A stretch of 64,000 bases of DNA from JAHJDR01 sp964609965 (GTDB taxonomy: Bacteria > UBA10199 > JADGCS01), in NCBI GenBank assembly GCA_964609965.1, contig CAZSTS010000012.1, positions 1 to 64,000 on the forward strand. The letters run 5' to 3'. The notes under the pieces were generated by a model. That model saw nothing but the letters and a program-made list of their open reading frames with translations. It did no database searches and was not told where the DNA came from. This document shows positions 42,241 to 50,987 of the stretch, piece after piece. A program made the position numbers and the translations under genes. Every line of letters begins with the position of its first letter. Within the stretch, counting starts at the first letter, position 1.

Positions 42241-44844
42241 ATGAGCACATTAGTTATTGTAGAGTCCCCCACTAAGTCCAAAACCATTAAGAAATACCTC
42301 CCAAAAGGGTATCATGTTACCTCTTGCCTGGGCCATATTCGAGACCTTCCAAAGTCTGCCAAAGAGATCCCTGCTGCCCACAAAGACAAGGAATGGACCA
42401 AGCTAGGGGTAGACGTCGAAAACGACTTTGCCCCCTTTTACCTCGTTCCCAAAACCAAGAAAAAGGTTGTTAAGGAACTCAAAGAAAAGCTCAAAGAATC
42501 AGATGAACTCATACTCGCTACGGATGAAGATCGTGAAGGAGAAAGCATCAGCTGGCACCTCAAAGAGGTCCTCAAACCCACAATCCCCATCAAAAGAATG
42601 GTTTTTCACGAAATCACAAAAGAAGCCATTAATGAGGCCTTGCAAAATTTTCGTGAGATTGATGATCGCCTGGTTCGCGCTCAAGAAACTCGCCGCATCC
42701 TAGATCGCCTTGTAGGCTACACAGTCTCTCCCCTTCTTTGGAAAAAAATTGCCTATGGTCTTTCTGCTGGCAGAGTGCAATCCGTAGCCATTAGACTTAT
42801 TGTTCAACGCGAAATCGAAAGACGCGACTTTCACAAAGGCACTTACTGGGATTTAAAAGCTCTTTTGAAACATGACAGCGAAGAATTCGAAGCCTTTATG
42901 GTTGCCTGGAAAGATAAAAAACTTGCTGTCGGAAAAGACTTTGATGAGCACACAGGCAAAATTGCCGAAGGCAAAGACGTTCTTCTGCTCGATGAAAAAC
43001 AAGCATCAGAAATCAAAGAGCGCCTTTTAAAATCTCCATGGAAAGTAACTAATATTGATAAAAAGCCTACAGTCCGCAAACCCTATGCGCCTTTTATCAC
43101 ATCAACTCTCCAACAAGAAGCAAACAGAAAACTTAAGCTTCCAGCAAGAACAACAATGCAAATTGCGCAAAAATTATATGAACGTGGTTTTATCACTTAT
43201 ATGCGTACTGATTCTGTCCATCTTTCAAACCAAGCCATTGACGCTGCGAGAGAATGTGTTTCCTCTTTATACGGAAAAAAATTCTTAAGCCCTGAACCTA
43301 GGCAATACACTTCAAAAACTAAGAATGCGCAAGAAGCTCACGAAGCCATACGTCCTGCTGGCAATGTATTCCAAACACCAAAAGAGACGGGTCTTGTGAG
43401 TAAAGAACTCGCCTTATATGAATTGATTTGGAAAAGAACAGTGGCCTCACAAATGGCCAATGCACAACTTACTTTTATCACTGTTGATATCAAAGCTGAC
43501 GAAGCCTTGTTTAAAACAAGTGGTAAAAAAATTGAATTTGCTGGTTTTTTTAGAGCCTATGTTGAAGGCTCGGACGATCCAGAAGCAGCTTTAGATAGTC
43601 AGGAAATCACTCTCCCTGACCTCACTGTTGGAGAAGAACCTCAGTGCAAAAACATAGACTGCCTCTCACACGAAACCCAACCACCGGCCAGATACACTGA
43701 AGCTTCTCTTATTAAAAAACTAGAGCAAGAAGGTGTGGGACGTCCTTCTACCTATGCTTCAATTATTTCTACAATCTTGGATCGTGGATACGTCATTATA
43801 AAAGGCAGTGCCTTATCACCAACTTTTACGGCCTTTGCTGTCGTCCATCTTTTAGAAGAACATTTTCCACATCTTGTAGACATTGGCTTTACTGCCGACA
43901 TGGAAAACACTCTCGATGAAATTTCTGTTGGAAATGCTGAATGGCTCCCTTATCTACAAAAATTTTATCTGGGAAAAGAAGGTCTTCAAACACAAGTGAA
44001 AGCTCACGAAAAACTCATCGACCCAGATGAAGCGAGAACAATTAACATTAGCGACGTAAAAGCCAAAATCAAAATTGGTCGCTTTGGAGCTTATTTAGAA
44101 ATTCCAAAAGAAGATGATCTTCTCAAAGCCACTATTCCCGACACTATCTCTCCTGCTGATCTTGATAATGAAAGCATCGATATTATTATAAAGCAAAAAG
44201 AAGATGGTCCCCAGGTTTTGGGAAAACACCCAGAAACAAATAAACCTATTTTTGTGTTAGACGGAAGATACGGTCCCTATGTTCAATTAGGAGACGCCTC
44301 AGATGAAGACACAAAACTCAAAAGAGTTTCTTTGCCAAAAGGCATGAAGCCCGAAGACATAACTTTTGACTACGCCTGTGGCCTCTTAAGCTTGCCACGC
44401 ACCCTTGGCAAACACCCCGAAACAGATGCCCGCATTTTTGCTAATATGGGGCGCTTTGGGCCTTTTATTTGTCATGACCAAGGCAAAGAGGGAAAAGACT
44501 ACCGTTCTTTGAAAAAAGCGGACGGTGACGATCCCACAACTGTTACACTAGAACGTGCATTAGAAATGTTGGCACAACCAAAAAAATCACGAGGACGCGC
44601 AAAAGCAGCTCCAATCAAGATATTAGGACATCATCCTGACGATAATGAACCAGTCAATATCTACAATGGACCTTACGGGCATTATATAAAACATAAAAAA
44701 ACTAATGCGGCTATCCCCAAAGACATTGATTACACAACCGTAGTCCTTGCACAAGCACTTGAATGGTTAGAAACAAAGAAGAATGAGGGAAAAAAGGGGA
44801 AGAAAAAGACAAAGAAGAAGACGAAAGCAAAAAAGAAAGCATAA
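42241..44844 (+). CDS. topA: DNA topoisomerase I
   Basis: 867 aa. TOPRIM domain with VIVESPTKSKTI and the acidic triad LATDEDREGESISWHL. The catalytic tyrosine is in GFITYMRTDSVHLS, and EGVGRPSTYASII follows. The C-terminus has no zinc ribbons; instead it has four repeats of the topoisomerase C-terminal type (KIGRFGAYLEI, LDGRYGPYVQLGD, NMGRFGPFICHD, YNGPYGHYIKHKK) and a Lys-rich tail. It relaxes negative supercoils. It starts a plus-strand block and has AGAGG before the ATG. Confidence 0.96.
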   Translation: MSTLVIVESPTKSKTIKKYLPKGYHVTSCLGHIRDLPKSAKEIPAAHKDKEWTKLGVDVENDFAPFYLVPKTKKKVVKELKEKLKESDELILATDEDREGESISWHLKEVLKPTIPIKRMVFHEITKEAINEALQNFREIDDRLVRAQETRRILDRLVGYTVSPLLWKKIAYGLSAGRVQSVAIRLIVQREIERRDFHKGTYWDLKALLKHDSEEFEAFMVAWKDKKLAVGKDFDEHTGKIAEGKDVLLLDEKQASEIKERLLKSPWKVTNIDKKPTVRKPYAPFITSTLQQEANRKLKLPARTTMQIAQKLYERGFITYMRTDSVHLSNQAIDAARECVSSLYGKKFLSPEPRQYTSKTKNAQEAHEAIRPAGNVFQTPKETGLVSKELALYELIWKRTVASQMANAQLTFITVDIKADEALFKTSGKKIEFAGFFRAYVEGSDDPEAALDSQEITLPDLTVGEEPQCKNIDCLSHETQPPARYTEASLIKKLEQEGVGRPSTYASIISTILDRGYVIIKGSALSPTFTAFAVVHLLEEHFPHLVDIGFTADMENTLDEISVGNAEWLPYLQKFYLGKEGLQTQVKAHEKLIDPDEARTINISDVKAKIKIGRFGAYLEIPKEDDLLKATIPDTISPADLDNESIDIIIKQKEDGPQVLGKHPETNKPIFVLDGRYGPYVQLGDASDEDTKLKRVSLPKGMKPEDITFDYACGLLSLPRTLGKHPETDARIFANMGRFGPFICHDQGKEGKDYRSLKKADGDDPTTVTLERALEMLAQPKKSRGRAKAAPIKILGHHPDDNEPVNIYNGPYGHYIKHKKTNAAIPKDIDYTTVVLAQALEWLETKKNEGKKGKKKTKKKTKAKKKA

Positions 44845-44850
44845 TGGGCC

Positions 44851-44896
44851 TTGGGAAAAACGAAGAACGAGGCACAAGGAACGATTCTCGAACAAT
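44851..44896. repeat. CGAAGAACGAGGCACAAGG stutter repeat
   Basis: Short run of AACGAAGAACGAGGCACAAG words directly after the topA stop codon. It is followed by an AT-rich TTGATTCTTTTTAAAAAATC stretch that could act as a weak terminator or promoter. Confidence 0.6.
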
Positions 44897-44933
44897 TTGA
44901 TTCTTTTTAAAAAATCAGGCATGCTATTAAGCT

Positions 44934-45590
44934 ATGGATCTTAAATCACTTCTTGATCCCAAAACACGTTATATTTTTCTTACCCAAGGTGAATTTACAC
45001 ACGCCTTTCCTGTTGTCCATGTCAAAGAAGACCTTTTGTATTTTAGCTCTAAAAAACCTTTGCCAGCCAACATAGATAGCGGCCACTTCCTAGCCCAAGG
45101 AAATGCTGGTATTGTTCAGTTTTCAAAACCCGAGGTCATGTCTTTGCAAGAAACCTCAAAGCACAACCTAGATCTTATTTTGCATGTAATTGATTTTAGC
45201 AACCTAGATTATTCCATCACAAATAGACGCATCAGCATGCGGTACGAATTTAAAGAATTTATTCCTATCACTTTTCATGTCTATGGCGAGGTCATGACAG
45301 CTCAACTGATCAACATCAGTGAAGGCGGATTAAGAATTCGTGCCACCACACCTCTCAAAAATAACATCGTCTGCCATTTTAAAATAAGCCTGCCCAACGA
45401 TGAAGAAAAATTAAGTTTTGAAACAGATGGCATTGTTGTTTATTCTGAACACGAAAAACAGCACGACAATTACATGGCTGGCATTAGTTTTGTTGTTCCT
45501 GATTTTAAAACTGATGTAGACAAAGAAAAATATCTTGAATCAAAAGAAACTTTAAGAAGATTTGTTTTTGATAAGGAAAGAGTTCTTTAG
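44934..45590 (+). CDS. PilZ-domain protein
   Basis: 218 aa. The N-terminal 95 residues resemble the YcgR-like flagellar brake domain in pattern only. The C-terminal PilZ domain has the c-di-GMP motifs RRISMRYEF (RxxxR-like) and NISEGGLRI (D/NxSxxG). It probably senses c-di-GMP in the cytoplasm and affects motility or surface traits. No clear ribosome-binding site. It converges on the lytic transglycosylase with a 4-base overlap. Confidence 0.85.
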   Translation: MDLKSLLDPKTRYIFLTQGEFTHAFPVVHVKEDLLYFSSKKPLPANIDSGHFLAQGNAGIVQFSKPEVMSLQETSKHNLDLILHVIDFSNLDYSITNRRISMRYEFKEFIPITFHVYGEVMTAQLINISEGGLRIRATTPLKNNIVCHFKISLPNDEEKLSFETDGIVVYSEHEKQHDNYMAGISFVVPDFKTDVDKEKYLESKETLRRFVFDKERVL

Positions 45591-46306
45591 GCCTTCTTCT
45601 TCACTTCTGTACTAAAAACATCTAATTTGGTAATTTGCTTTACATGACTTCTGATTGCTCTGACATAATTGCGCGTCTCAGAATAAGGAGGGATTCCGCC
45701 ATATCTTTTTACAGCTCCGGGCCCAGCATTGTAAGCGGCAAGAGCTTTATCAACATTGCCACCAAAAGTTTTGAGTTGTTCTTTTAAATACTTGGCTGCT
45801 CCTTCTAAATTTTGAGCCGCATTAAAAGGATCCACAACACCAAGATAACGAGCTGTCTCAGGCATGAGCTGCCCTAGCCCCATAGCACCACAATGACTAA
45901 CAGCATAAGGATTAAAATTAGATTCTTGACGAATGAGTCCCGCCAATAATTTTGGATCAAGATCGTATTTTTTTGCCTTGGCTTCTATTATATGTTGATA
46001 TTTTTTTATACGAGTATCTAATTTTGATTCATTACGCGCCGAAAATGTAGCTGCCAATGTTTTTTTATTAACTCCTTTTTTGTAATACCCTGAATCAACA
46101 TCTTTAAGAAATTCTAAACTCTTCGAAAAATTGGCGTCTTTCACATCCTTTGATTGCTCCGTTATCTTACTCGCCACATCATCTGAACATTTGCCACGAG
46201 CTTCATCGAGATGCTTATTGAGCATTTGATCAAACTTACCCTTCTTCACTGAGCCTTTTTCAGAGGATTTATCGGCTTTTTCTAATGGTCTAAATACAAC
46301 TTTCAT
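45587..46306 (-). CDS. Lytic transglycosylase (SLT domain) without visible signal peptide
   Basis: 239 aa from the ATG at 46306 (MKVVFRPLEKADK). The SLT domain covers about residues 95-225: catalytic Glu in LLAGLIRQESNFNPYAVS, then GAMGLGQLMPETARYLG, LEGAAKYLKEQL and KALAAYNAGPGAVKRYGG. The enzyme cleaves peptidoglycan glycan strands. The N-terminal 90 residues are charged and contain no hydrophobic signal, which is odd for a cell-wall enzyme. Export through a flagellar or type III-like channel, or an unseen upstream start, are possibilities. Confidence 0.88.
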   Translation of the reverse strand: MKVVFRPLEKADKSSEKGSVKKGKFDQMLNKHLDEARGKCSDDVASKITEQSKDVKDANFSKSLEFLKDVDSGYYKKGVNKKTLAATFSARNESKLDTRIKKYQHIIEAKAKKYDLDPKLLAGLIRQESNFNPYAVSHCGAMGLGQLMPETARYLGVVDPFNAAQNLEGAAKYLKEQLKTFGGNVDKALAAYNAGPGAVKRYGGIPPYSETRNYVRAIRSHVKQITKLDVFSTEVKKKA

Positions 46307-46584
46307 ACAAAACACCTATCCAATACTATTATCGGCTAAAGAACCCTTGAAAATTGCTTATTAAAACGTTTTTTTCTTCAAAAAATGAAATCTCCTCTAT
46401 AATGATATCATCAAGTTAATTTCTTTGAAAGAAATATTACCTAACCTAATGATATCAAAGGGATGATAAAATGCCCTTTTATTTCATAATGTTAGCTAGT
46501 CATTTTGCTATCCAGTTGTTTTTATTGGCTTATTTAGAGTATTTCACAATTGCGTCATCGAATGTTTCCTAATAAAATAGTTAG

Positions 46585-47001
46585 ATGTTTTACACCCATA
46601 AAGCCTATCTTAATGCCCAAGCAGATCCATCTGTCTTAATATTAACACATGATGTTAAGCGCTGCTTAGTGGACTCAAAGGCAAAATCTGGGCATATTCA
46701 GATAACCTCTTCGCATGGAACAACTGGGGTTATGCTCATAGAAAATGACCCTGGTTTACAAAAAGAATATATAGACTACATTCAAAAAACATTTGAAGAG
46801 GCTCCTTCAACTCCAGTGAAAAGACGATCAAGCACAGGACCTAACAAGCATCATCACATGGCGGCACTATGCGGATTAACTCTTACTATCCCTTTTGAGA
46901 ATGGAAGACTGCTTAGCAGTCCTTTTCACGAAATAATAGCTTTGGATTTTGAACCAAAACCTGGACGAAGAGAGTTTGTAATGACAGTTGTGGGGGAGTA
47001 A
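46585..47001 (+). CDS. YjbQ family (UPF0047) protein
   Basis: 138 aa, the family length. Motifs: GHIQITSSHGTTGVMLIENDPGL, HHHMAALCGLTLTIPFENGRL and a C-terminal GRREFVMTVVGE. The usual HTTxxxxxNE reads GTTGVMLIEN here, so one family histidine has moved or is lost. Some homologues have weak thiamine phosphate synthase activity; the true role is unknown. The 278-bp gap before it (46307-46584) has two AATGATATCA words and a hairpin AAAGGG/CCCTTT near 46455-46478 that may be a terminator. Confidence 0.8.
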   Translation: MFYTHKAYLNAQADPSVLILTHDVKRCLVDSKAKSGHIQITSSHGTTGVMLIENDPGLQKEYIDYIQKTFEEAPSTPVKRRSSTGPNKHHHMAALCGLTLTIPFENGRLLSSPFHEIIALDFEPKPGRREFVMTVVGE

Positions 47002-47004
47002 ATG

Positions 47005-47076
47005 CGTTCCTTGTTCCTCGTGCCTCGAAAAACGAAGTACGAAGAACAGAGCACGAAGAACGAAGCACGAAAAACA
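47005..47076. repeat. ACGAAGTACGAAGAACAGAGC stutter repeat before phoH
   Basis: TTCCTCGTGCCTCGAAAAAC, then CGAAGTACGAAGAACAGAGC and AGCACGAAGAACGAAGC words, ending one base before the phoH start codon. No Shine-Dalgarno sequence survives in front of phoH. Confidence 0.7.
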
Positions 47077-47077
47077 A

Positions 47078-48067
47078 ATGGCAAAAGCAAAATTACATAG
47101 CGTCAAATCGCGTTTGATAACCTTGGAAATGACATTTAAGGACAATGATCAAGCCCTACAGGTATTTGGACCAGCAGAGAAAAATCTAAAGCACATTCAA
47201 AAACAACTCCCTGTACAAATTAATAGCCGTGGCAATGAACTCGTTATTCAAGGTGAAAATCAAGCTGTAAAAATCGCCGAAAAATGCCTGCTTTATCTCA
47301 AAGACCGCCTTGTTTCTGGTAAAACTGCTTCAAGCAATGATCTTAATGATAGCCTAAAATTATTTCAAAACAACAACGCTATCGATATAAAATCTATTCT
47401 TCAAAGAAAGATGATCACTTTTCCTAAAAAAGATATTTACCCACGCTCCCACGGACAACTCAAATACATCGAAACCATTCAATCTCACGATATTGTCCTT
47501 GGAATTGGTCCCGCAGGCACAGGAAAGACCTATCTCGCTGTAGCAGTGGGAATGGCAAAATTACTCCGCAGTGAAGTCGATAGAATTATTCTCACACGCC
47601 CTGCCGTCGAAGCCGGTGAACGATTAGGCTATCTCCCAGGAGACCTTGTCGAAAAAGTTAATCCTTATTTAAGACCTCTCTATGATTCTCTTCATGATAT
47701 GATTGATAATGAGAAGGCAGCTAGAATGATTGCCAGCGGGCAAATCGAAATAGCTCCTATTGCCTTTATGCGCGGAAGAACGCTCAATAATAGTTACGCA
47801 ATCCTAGACGAAGCCCAAAACTGTACTCGAGAACAAATGAAAATGTTTCTGACTCGCCTAGGCGATAACTGTCAGGCTGTGATTACAGGCGACATTACAC
47901 AAAGCGATTTGCCAAAAGGAACAAAATCAGGTCTCATACAAGCCATAAGAATCCTTAAAAAAATTGATGGTATTGGCATGCATCAATTTGACGAAACTGA
48001 TGTTGTCAGACACCCTCTTGTGGCAGAAATAGTTAAAGCGTACGAAAAGGCAAAAAAAATACCCTAA
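47078..48067 (+). CDS. PhoH family ATPase
   Basis: 329 aa from the ATG at 47078 (MAKAKLHSVKSRLITLEM). Upstream in-frame codons lie entirely in stutter repeat and are not counted. Walker A is GIGPAGTGKTYLAVA, Walker B is SYAILDEAQNCTREQMKMFLTRLG, with GDITQSDLPKG after it. The family is linked to RNA metabolism and is often next to ybeY, as here. It starts the run phoH, 7TM-HD, ybeY, lnt, prfB. Confidence 0.9.
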   Translation: MAKAKLHSVKSRLITLEMTFKDNDQALQVFGPAEKNLKHIQKQLPVQINSRGNELVIQGENQAVKIAEKCLLYLKDRLVSGKTASSNDLNDSLKLFQNNNAIDIKSILQRKMITFPKKDIYPRSHGQLKYIETIQSHDIVLGIGPAGTGKTYLAVAVGMAKLLRSEVDRIILTRPAVEAGERLGYLPGDLVEKVNPYLRPLYDSLHDMIDNEKAARMIASGQIEIAPIAFMRGRTLNNSYAILDEAQNCTREQMKMFLTRLGDNCQAVITGDITQSDLPKGTKSGLIQAIRILKKIDGIGMHQFDETDVVRHPLVAEIVKAYEKAKKIP

Positions 48068-48090
48068 TGCGTTTGTTGTGTGGAGCTCTT

Positions 48091-48120
48091 TGTAGGGGCA
48101 CGGCGCGCCGTGCCCCTACA
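48091..48120. repeat. 30-bp perfect palindrome between phoH and 7TM-HD
   Basis: Each arm is TGTAGGGGCACGGCG, and the second arm is its exact reverse complement. GC-rich in an AT-rich setting. It lies in the 81-bp gap after phoH. This sequence style is a widespread intergenic repeat in uncultured bacteria (from memory). Confidence 0.8.
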
Positions 48121-48148
48121 ATAATTTCCGAATTACGAACTACAAAAT

Positions 48149-50584
48149 ATGTTTACAAATAAAAAAGATAAAGTTTCCCAAAAAAACAATTTTTCAACCA
48201 AAAAGCCAGGGCTGCTAACCAACATTATTTTTCTCACCATGCTATCTGTTGCTGTCACCTCGCTGATGGTAATGTATATCGATAGACTCCCTTCTAATAT
48301 TTATGAAGGAGGCATTGCTACACAAAATATACGCGCTGATCAAAATTACGAGATTGTAGACACCGAGGCTTCAAACAACCTCAAAGAACAAGCAAGCCTC
48401 AGTTCGCCACTCGTCTACGACTACGACATCAACCTCGCAGATGAGCGTATAAAAAAGATTCAAACAAGTTTTCTCACAGCCAGAGAACAACTCAAACCAG
48501 ATGCCGACAGCGGAAAAAAATCAAAATCGCTCACAAAAGAAGAAGAAAAAAGCCTCAAAGAAAACTTTCTGCTTAATCTAGGATTTGCAATTGAAGACAA
48601 TGAATACAAAATCCTTCGTAAAGCAGGTTTTTCGGCAGATTTAGAAAAATCTCTTTCTGCTTTTATCAATGTTTTGCAAATGCGCCCTATCATTCATGAC
48701 AAAAATGAACTGCCCATTCAAAAAGATATGGGAATTGTTTTAAAAATCCTTAGCGAAGAAGATAAAATTCAAGAAGAATACACTACCGATTTTTCCCAAT
48801 TTTTAAGCATCCAAGAAGCCCGTGAGTTTTTTAAGAAAAAAGAAACAAGTAAGTGGCAAAATGAACTTAAGCTAGGCAATGTTGATTCAAGCACAGTAAC
48901 TCTTGCCATTCGACTGATGCCACAATTCATTAAAGTAAATGTAACCATCGACAAAAGCGAAACCGAAAAGCGTAAAGAGCGCACTATCAGCAGCGTTGAA
49001 AACATTGTGCACAAACTTCAAAAAGGACAGAACATCATTTTGCGTGGAGAACGCTACATGAAGCGCCACCTCACGATCTTAAATGGTATTCGTGAAACAC
49101 ACTTACAAACAAATGTTATTCTCAAATTCTTAGGTGTGCTCTGCCTTGTTATGCTCTTGCTCTACACAGTGTACTTCTATGCTCACGAACACATTGCCCA
49201 CTTTCATCTCACCCAAAAAGATTTAAACTTTATTGGGCTCATGCTGATACTCTTTATTGCCATTCTTAGATTTGGTAGTTTTTTAGGGGGCTCGTTACAA
49301 GACACACTACCCTTTTCTGTAGATCTTGCTACTTTTTATTACATCATTCCCATCGCAGCCGGTGCCATGATGGTGAGATATATCCTCAATGCCGAAATCG
49401 CTCTCATTTTCTCTATTGTGCTCAGCTTTTTTGCAGGCATGTTCCTAGAATATAATTATGGTATTACAGCTTATTACTTTTTGAGTTCCATCATAGCTTC
49501 GCATGTTATTGGTCAAGTCGAAAAGCGATCAACTGTTCTGAATCGAAGCCTGCTCTTAGGATCAGGAAACATTCTGATTGTCATTGGCCTTAGCCTCATC
49601 ACAACAATATCTACTGCAGCTACAATCGACTACATAGCCCTTTCTATTAATTGTATATTTGCCTTCTTAGGTGGTGTCACAGCAGGTCTTACATTATTAG
49701 CCATTTCTCCCATTATGGAAACTTTGTTTAATTACACCACAAACATTCAACTACTAGAATTGGCAAACATGAATCATCCTTTACTACGCGAAATGATCGT
49801 ACGCGCTCCAGGCACATACCATCACAGTCAACTCGTTGGTGTGTTAGCCGAGTCTGGCTCTAGAGCTATCGGAGGCAATCCTCTCTTAGCTAGAGTAGCT
49901 AGTTATTATCATGATATTGGCAAAATGAAAAAGCCCCAATACTTTGTCGAAAATCAAAAAAACACAAACCCACATGATCATCTAGCTCCTTCGATGAGCG
50001 CTCTTATTGTTGAATCTCATATAAAAGATGGTCTTGAAATGGCCAAGGAACATAAACTCCCACGCATCATTTCTGATTTTATTCCTGAACACCAAGGCAC
50101 CAAACTTATCAGTTATTTTTATCACAAAGCGACATCAGCTGACAGTGAGAATGCAGATAACATAAATGAAAAAGACTATAGGTACAAAGGGCCAAAACCA
50201 CAAACACGAGAATCAGGTGTTGTTATGCTTGCAGACACGATCGAAGCAGCTGTGAGATCCATGCCAGATAAGTCTCCTCAGAAAATACGTGCTCAAGTAG
50301 AAAAACTATTAAACATGCATTTTGTTGATGGACAATTGAGTGAATGTGATTTAACGTTACGCGACATTTACCTCATTACAGAGGCTTTTATTAAAACACT
50401 CATTGGAGGAATCTACCATCAACGAGTTGAATACCCTGAAGACCAGTATGACAAAAAAACATCATCACTCTCAATTGTTGCAAATGATGAAGCTCCAGAA
50501 CCAGAGCATTCAGATCAGCAACCATCATCCAAGGATGAAAATATCTCTTCCTTATTTAAAAACGAACGTAAAAAAGGTACTTGA
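48149..50584 (+). CDS. 7TM-7TMR-HD family phosphohydrolase (PgpH-like)
   Basis: 811 aa. An N-terminal membrane helix and a periplasmic region of about 270 residues are followed by seven hydrophobic helices and a cytoplasmic HD domain with YHHSQLVGVLAE, YYHDIGKMKKPQYFVENQ and a second HD-like PEHQG. The Firmicute homologue PgpH degrades c-di-AMP. The substrate in this lineage is unproven. The 3' end overlaps ybeY by 50 bases. Confidence 0.88.
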   Translation: MFTNKKDKVSQKNNFSTKKPGLLTNIIFLTMLSVAVTSLMVMYIDRLPSNIYEGGIATQNIRADQNYEIVDTEASNNLKEQASLSSPLVYDYDINLADERIKKIQTSFLTAREQLKPDADSGKKSKSLTKEEEKSLKENFLLNLGFAIEDNEYKILRKAGFSADLEKSLSAFINVLQMRPIIHDKNELPIQKDMGIVLKILSEEDKIQEEYTTDFSQFLSIQEAREFFKKKETSKWQNELKLGNVDSSTVTLAIRLMPQFIKVNVTIDKSETEKRKERTISSVENIVHKLQKGQNIILRGERYMKRHLTILNGIRETHLQTNVILKFLGVLCLVMLLLYTVYFYAHEHIAHFHLTQKDLNFIGLMLILFIAILRFGSFLGGSLQDTLPFSVDLATFYYIIPIAAGAMMVRYILNAEIALIFSIVLSFFAGMFLEYNYGITAYYFLSSIIASHVIGQVEKRSTVLNRSLLLGSGNILIVIGLSLITTISTAATIDYIALSINCIFAFLGGVTAGLTLLAISPIMETLFNYTTNIQLLELANMNHPLLREMIVRAPGTYHHSQLVGVLAESGSRAIGGNPLLARVASYYHDIGKMKKPQYFVENQKNTNPHDHLAPSMSALIVESHIKDGLEMAKEHKLPRIISDFIPEHQGTKLISYFYHKATSADSENADNINEKDYRYKGPKPQTRESGVVMLADTIEAAVRSMPDKSPQKIRAQVEKLLNMHFVDGQLSECDLTLRDIYLITEAFIKTLIGGIYHQRVEYPEDQYDKKTSSLSIVANDEAPEPEHSDQQPSSKDENISSLFKNERKKGT

Positions 50585-50987
50585 TCATCTTAAACTAAGA
50601 GATGTTGGTCTTGAAATCACCCTCACAAATGATTCTTTTATGAAAACGCAGAACAAGAAGTTCATGCATAAACAAGGCACCACTGATGTCTTGAGTTTCC
50701 CTTCAATAGATCTTCCTCAACAAAAGGCTAAAAGACCACAGTTTTTTAAAAAATTGTACTTGGGTGAGGTTCTCATTTCACTTGATCAGGCTCAAAAACA
50801 AGCAAAAGTTCAACAAACTTCAATTCAAAAAGAAATTCTTTTTTTGACTCTACATTCTATTTTACACCTTATTGGGCATGACCACAGAACAAACAAAGAA
50901 ATTCTTGAGATGGAAAAAATTCAAACCAGCGTTTGGAAAAAGCTCTACAAGAGCAAACATCCTAAGGATTCATTACAATGGAAATAA
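50535..50987 (+). CDS. ybeY: rRNA maturation RNase YbeY
   Basis: 150 aa from the ATG at 50535 (MKISLPYLKTNVKKVLDHL). AAGG touches this ATG, so the initiation site is not certain; a start at 50490 is an alternative. The zinc motif is HSILHLIGHDHRTNKE, the YbeY HGxLHLxGYDH pattern. The TTDVLSFPS block is also diagnostic. It helps 16S rRNA 3'-end maturation and 70S quality control. Its place between 7TM-HD and lnt is the common order. Confidence 0.9.
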   Translation: MKISLPYLKTNVKKVLDHLKLRDVGLEITLTNDSFMKTQNKKFMHKQGTTDVLSFPSIDLPQQKAKRPQFFKKLYLGEVLISLDQAQKQAKVQQTSIQKEILFLTLHSILHLIGHDHRTNKEILEMEKIQTSVWKKLYKSKHPKDSLQWK

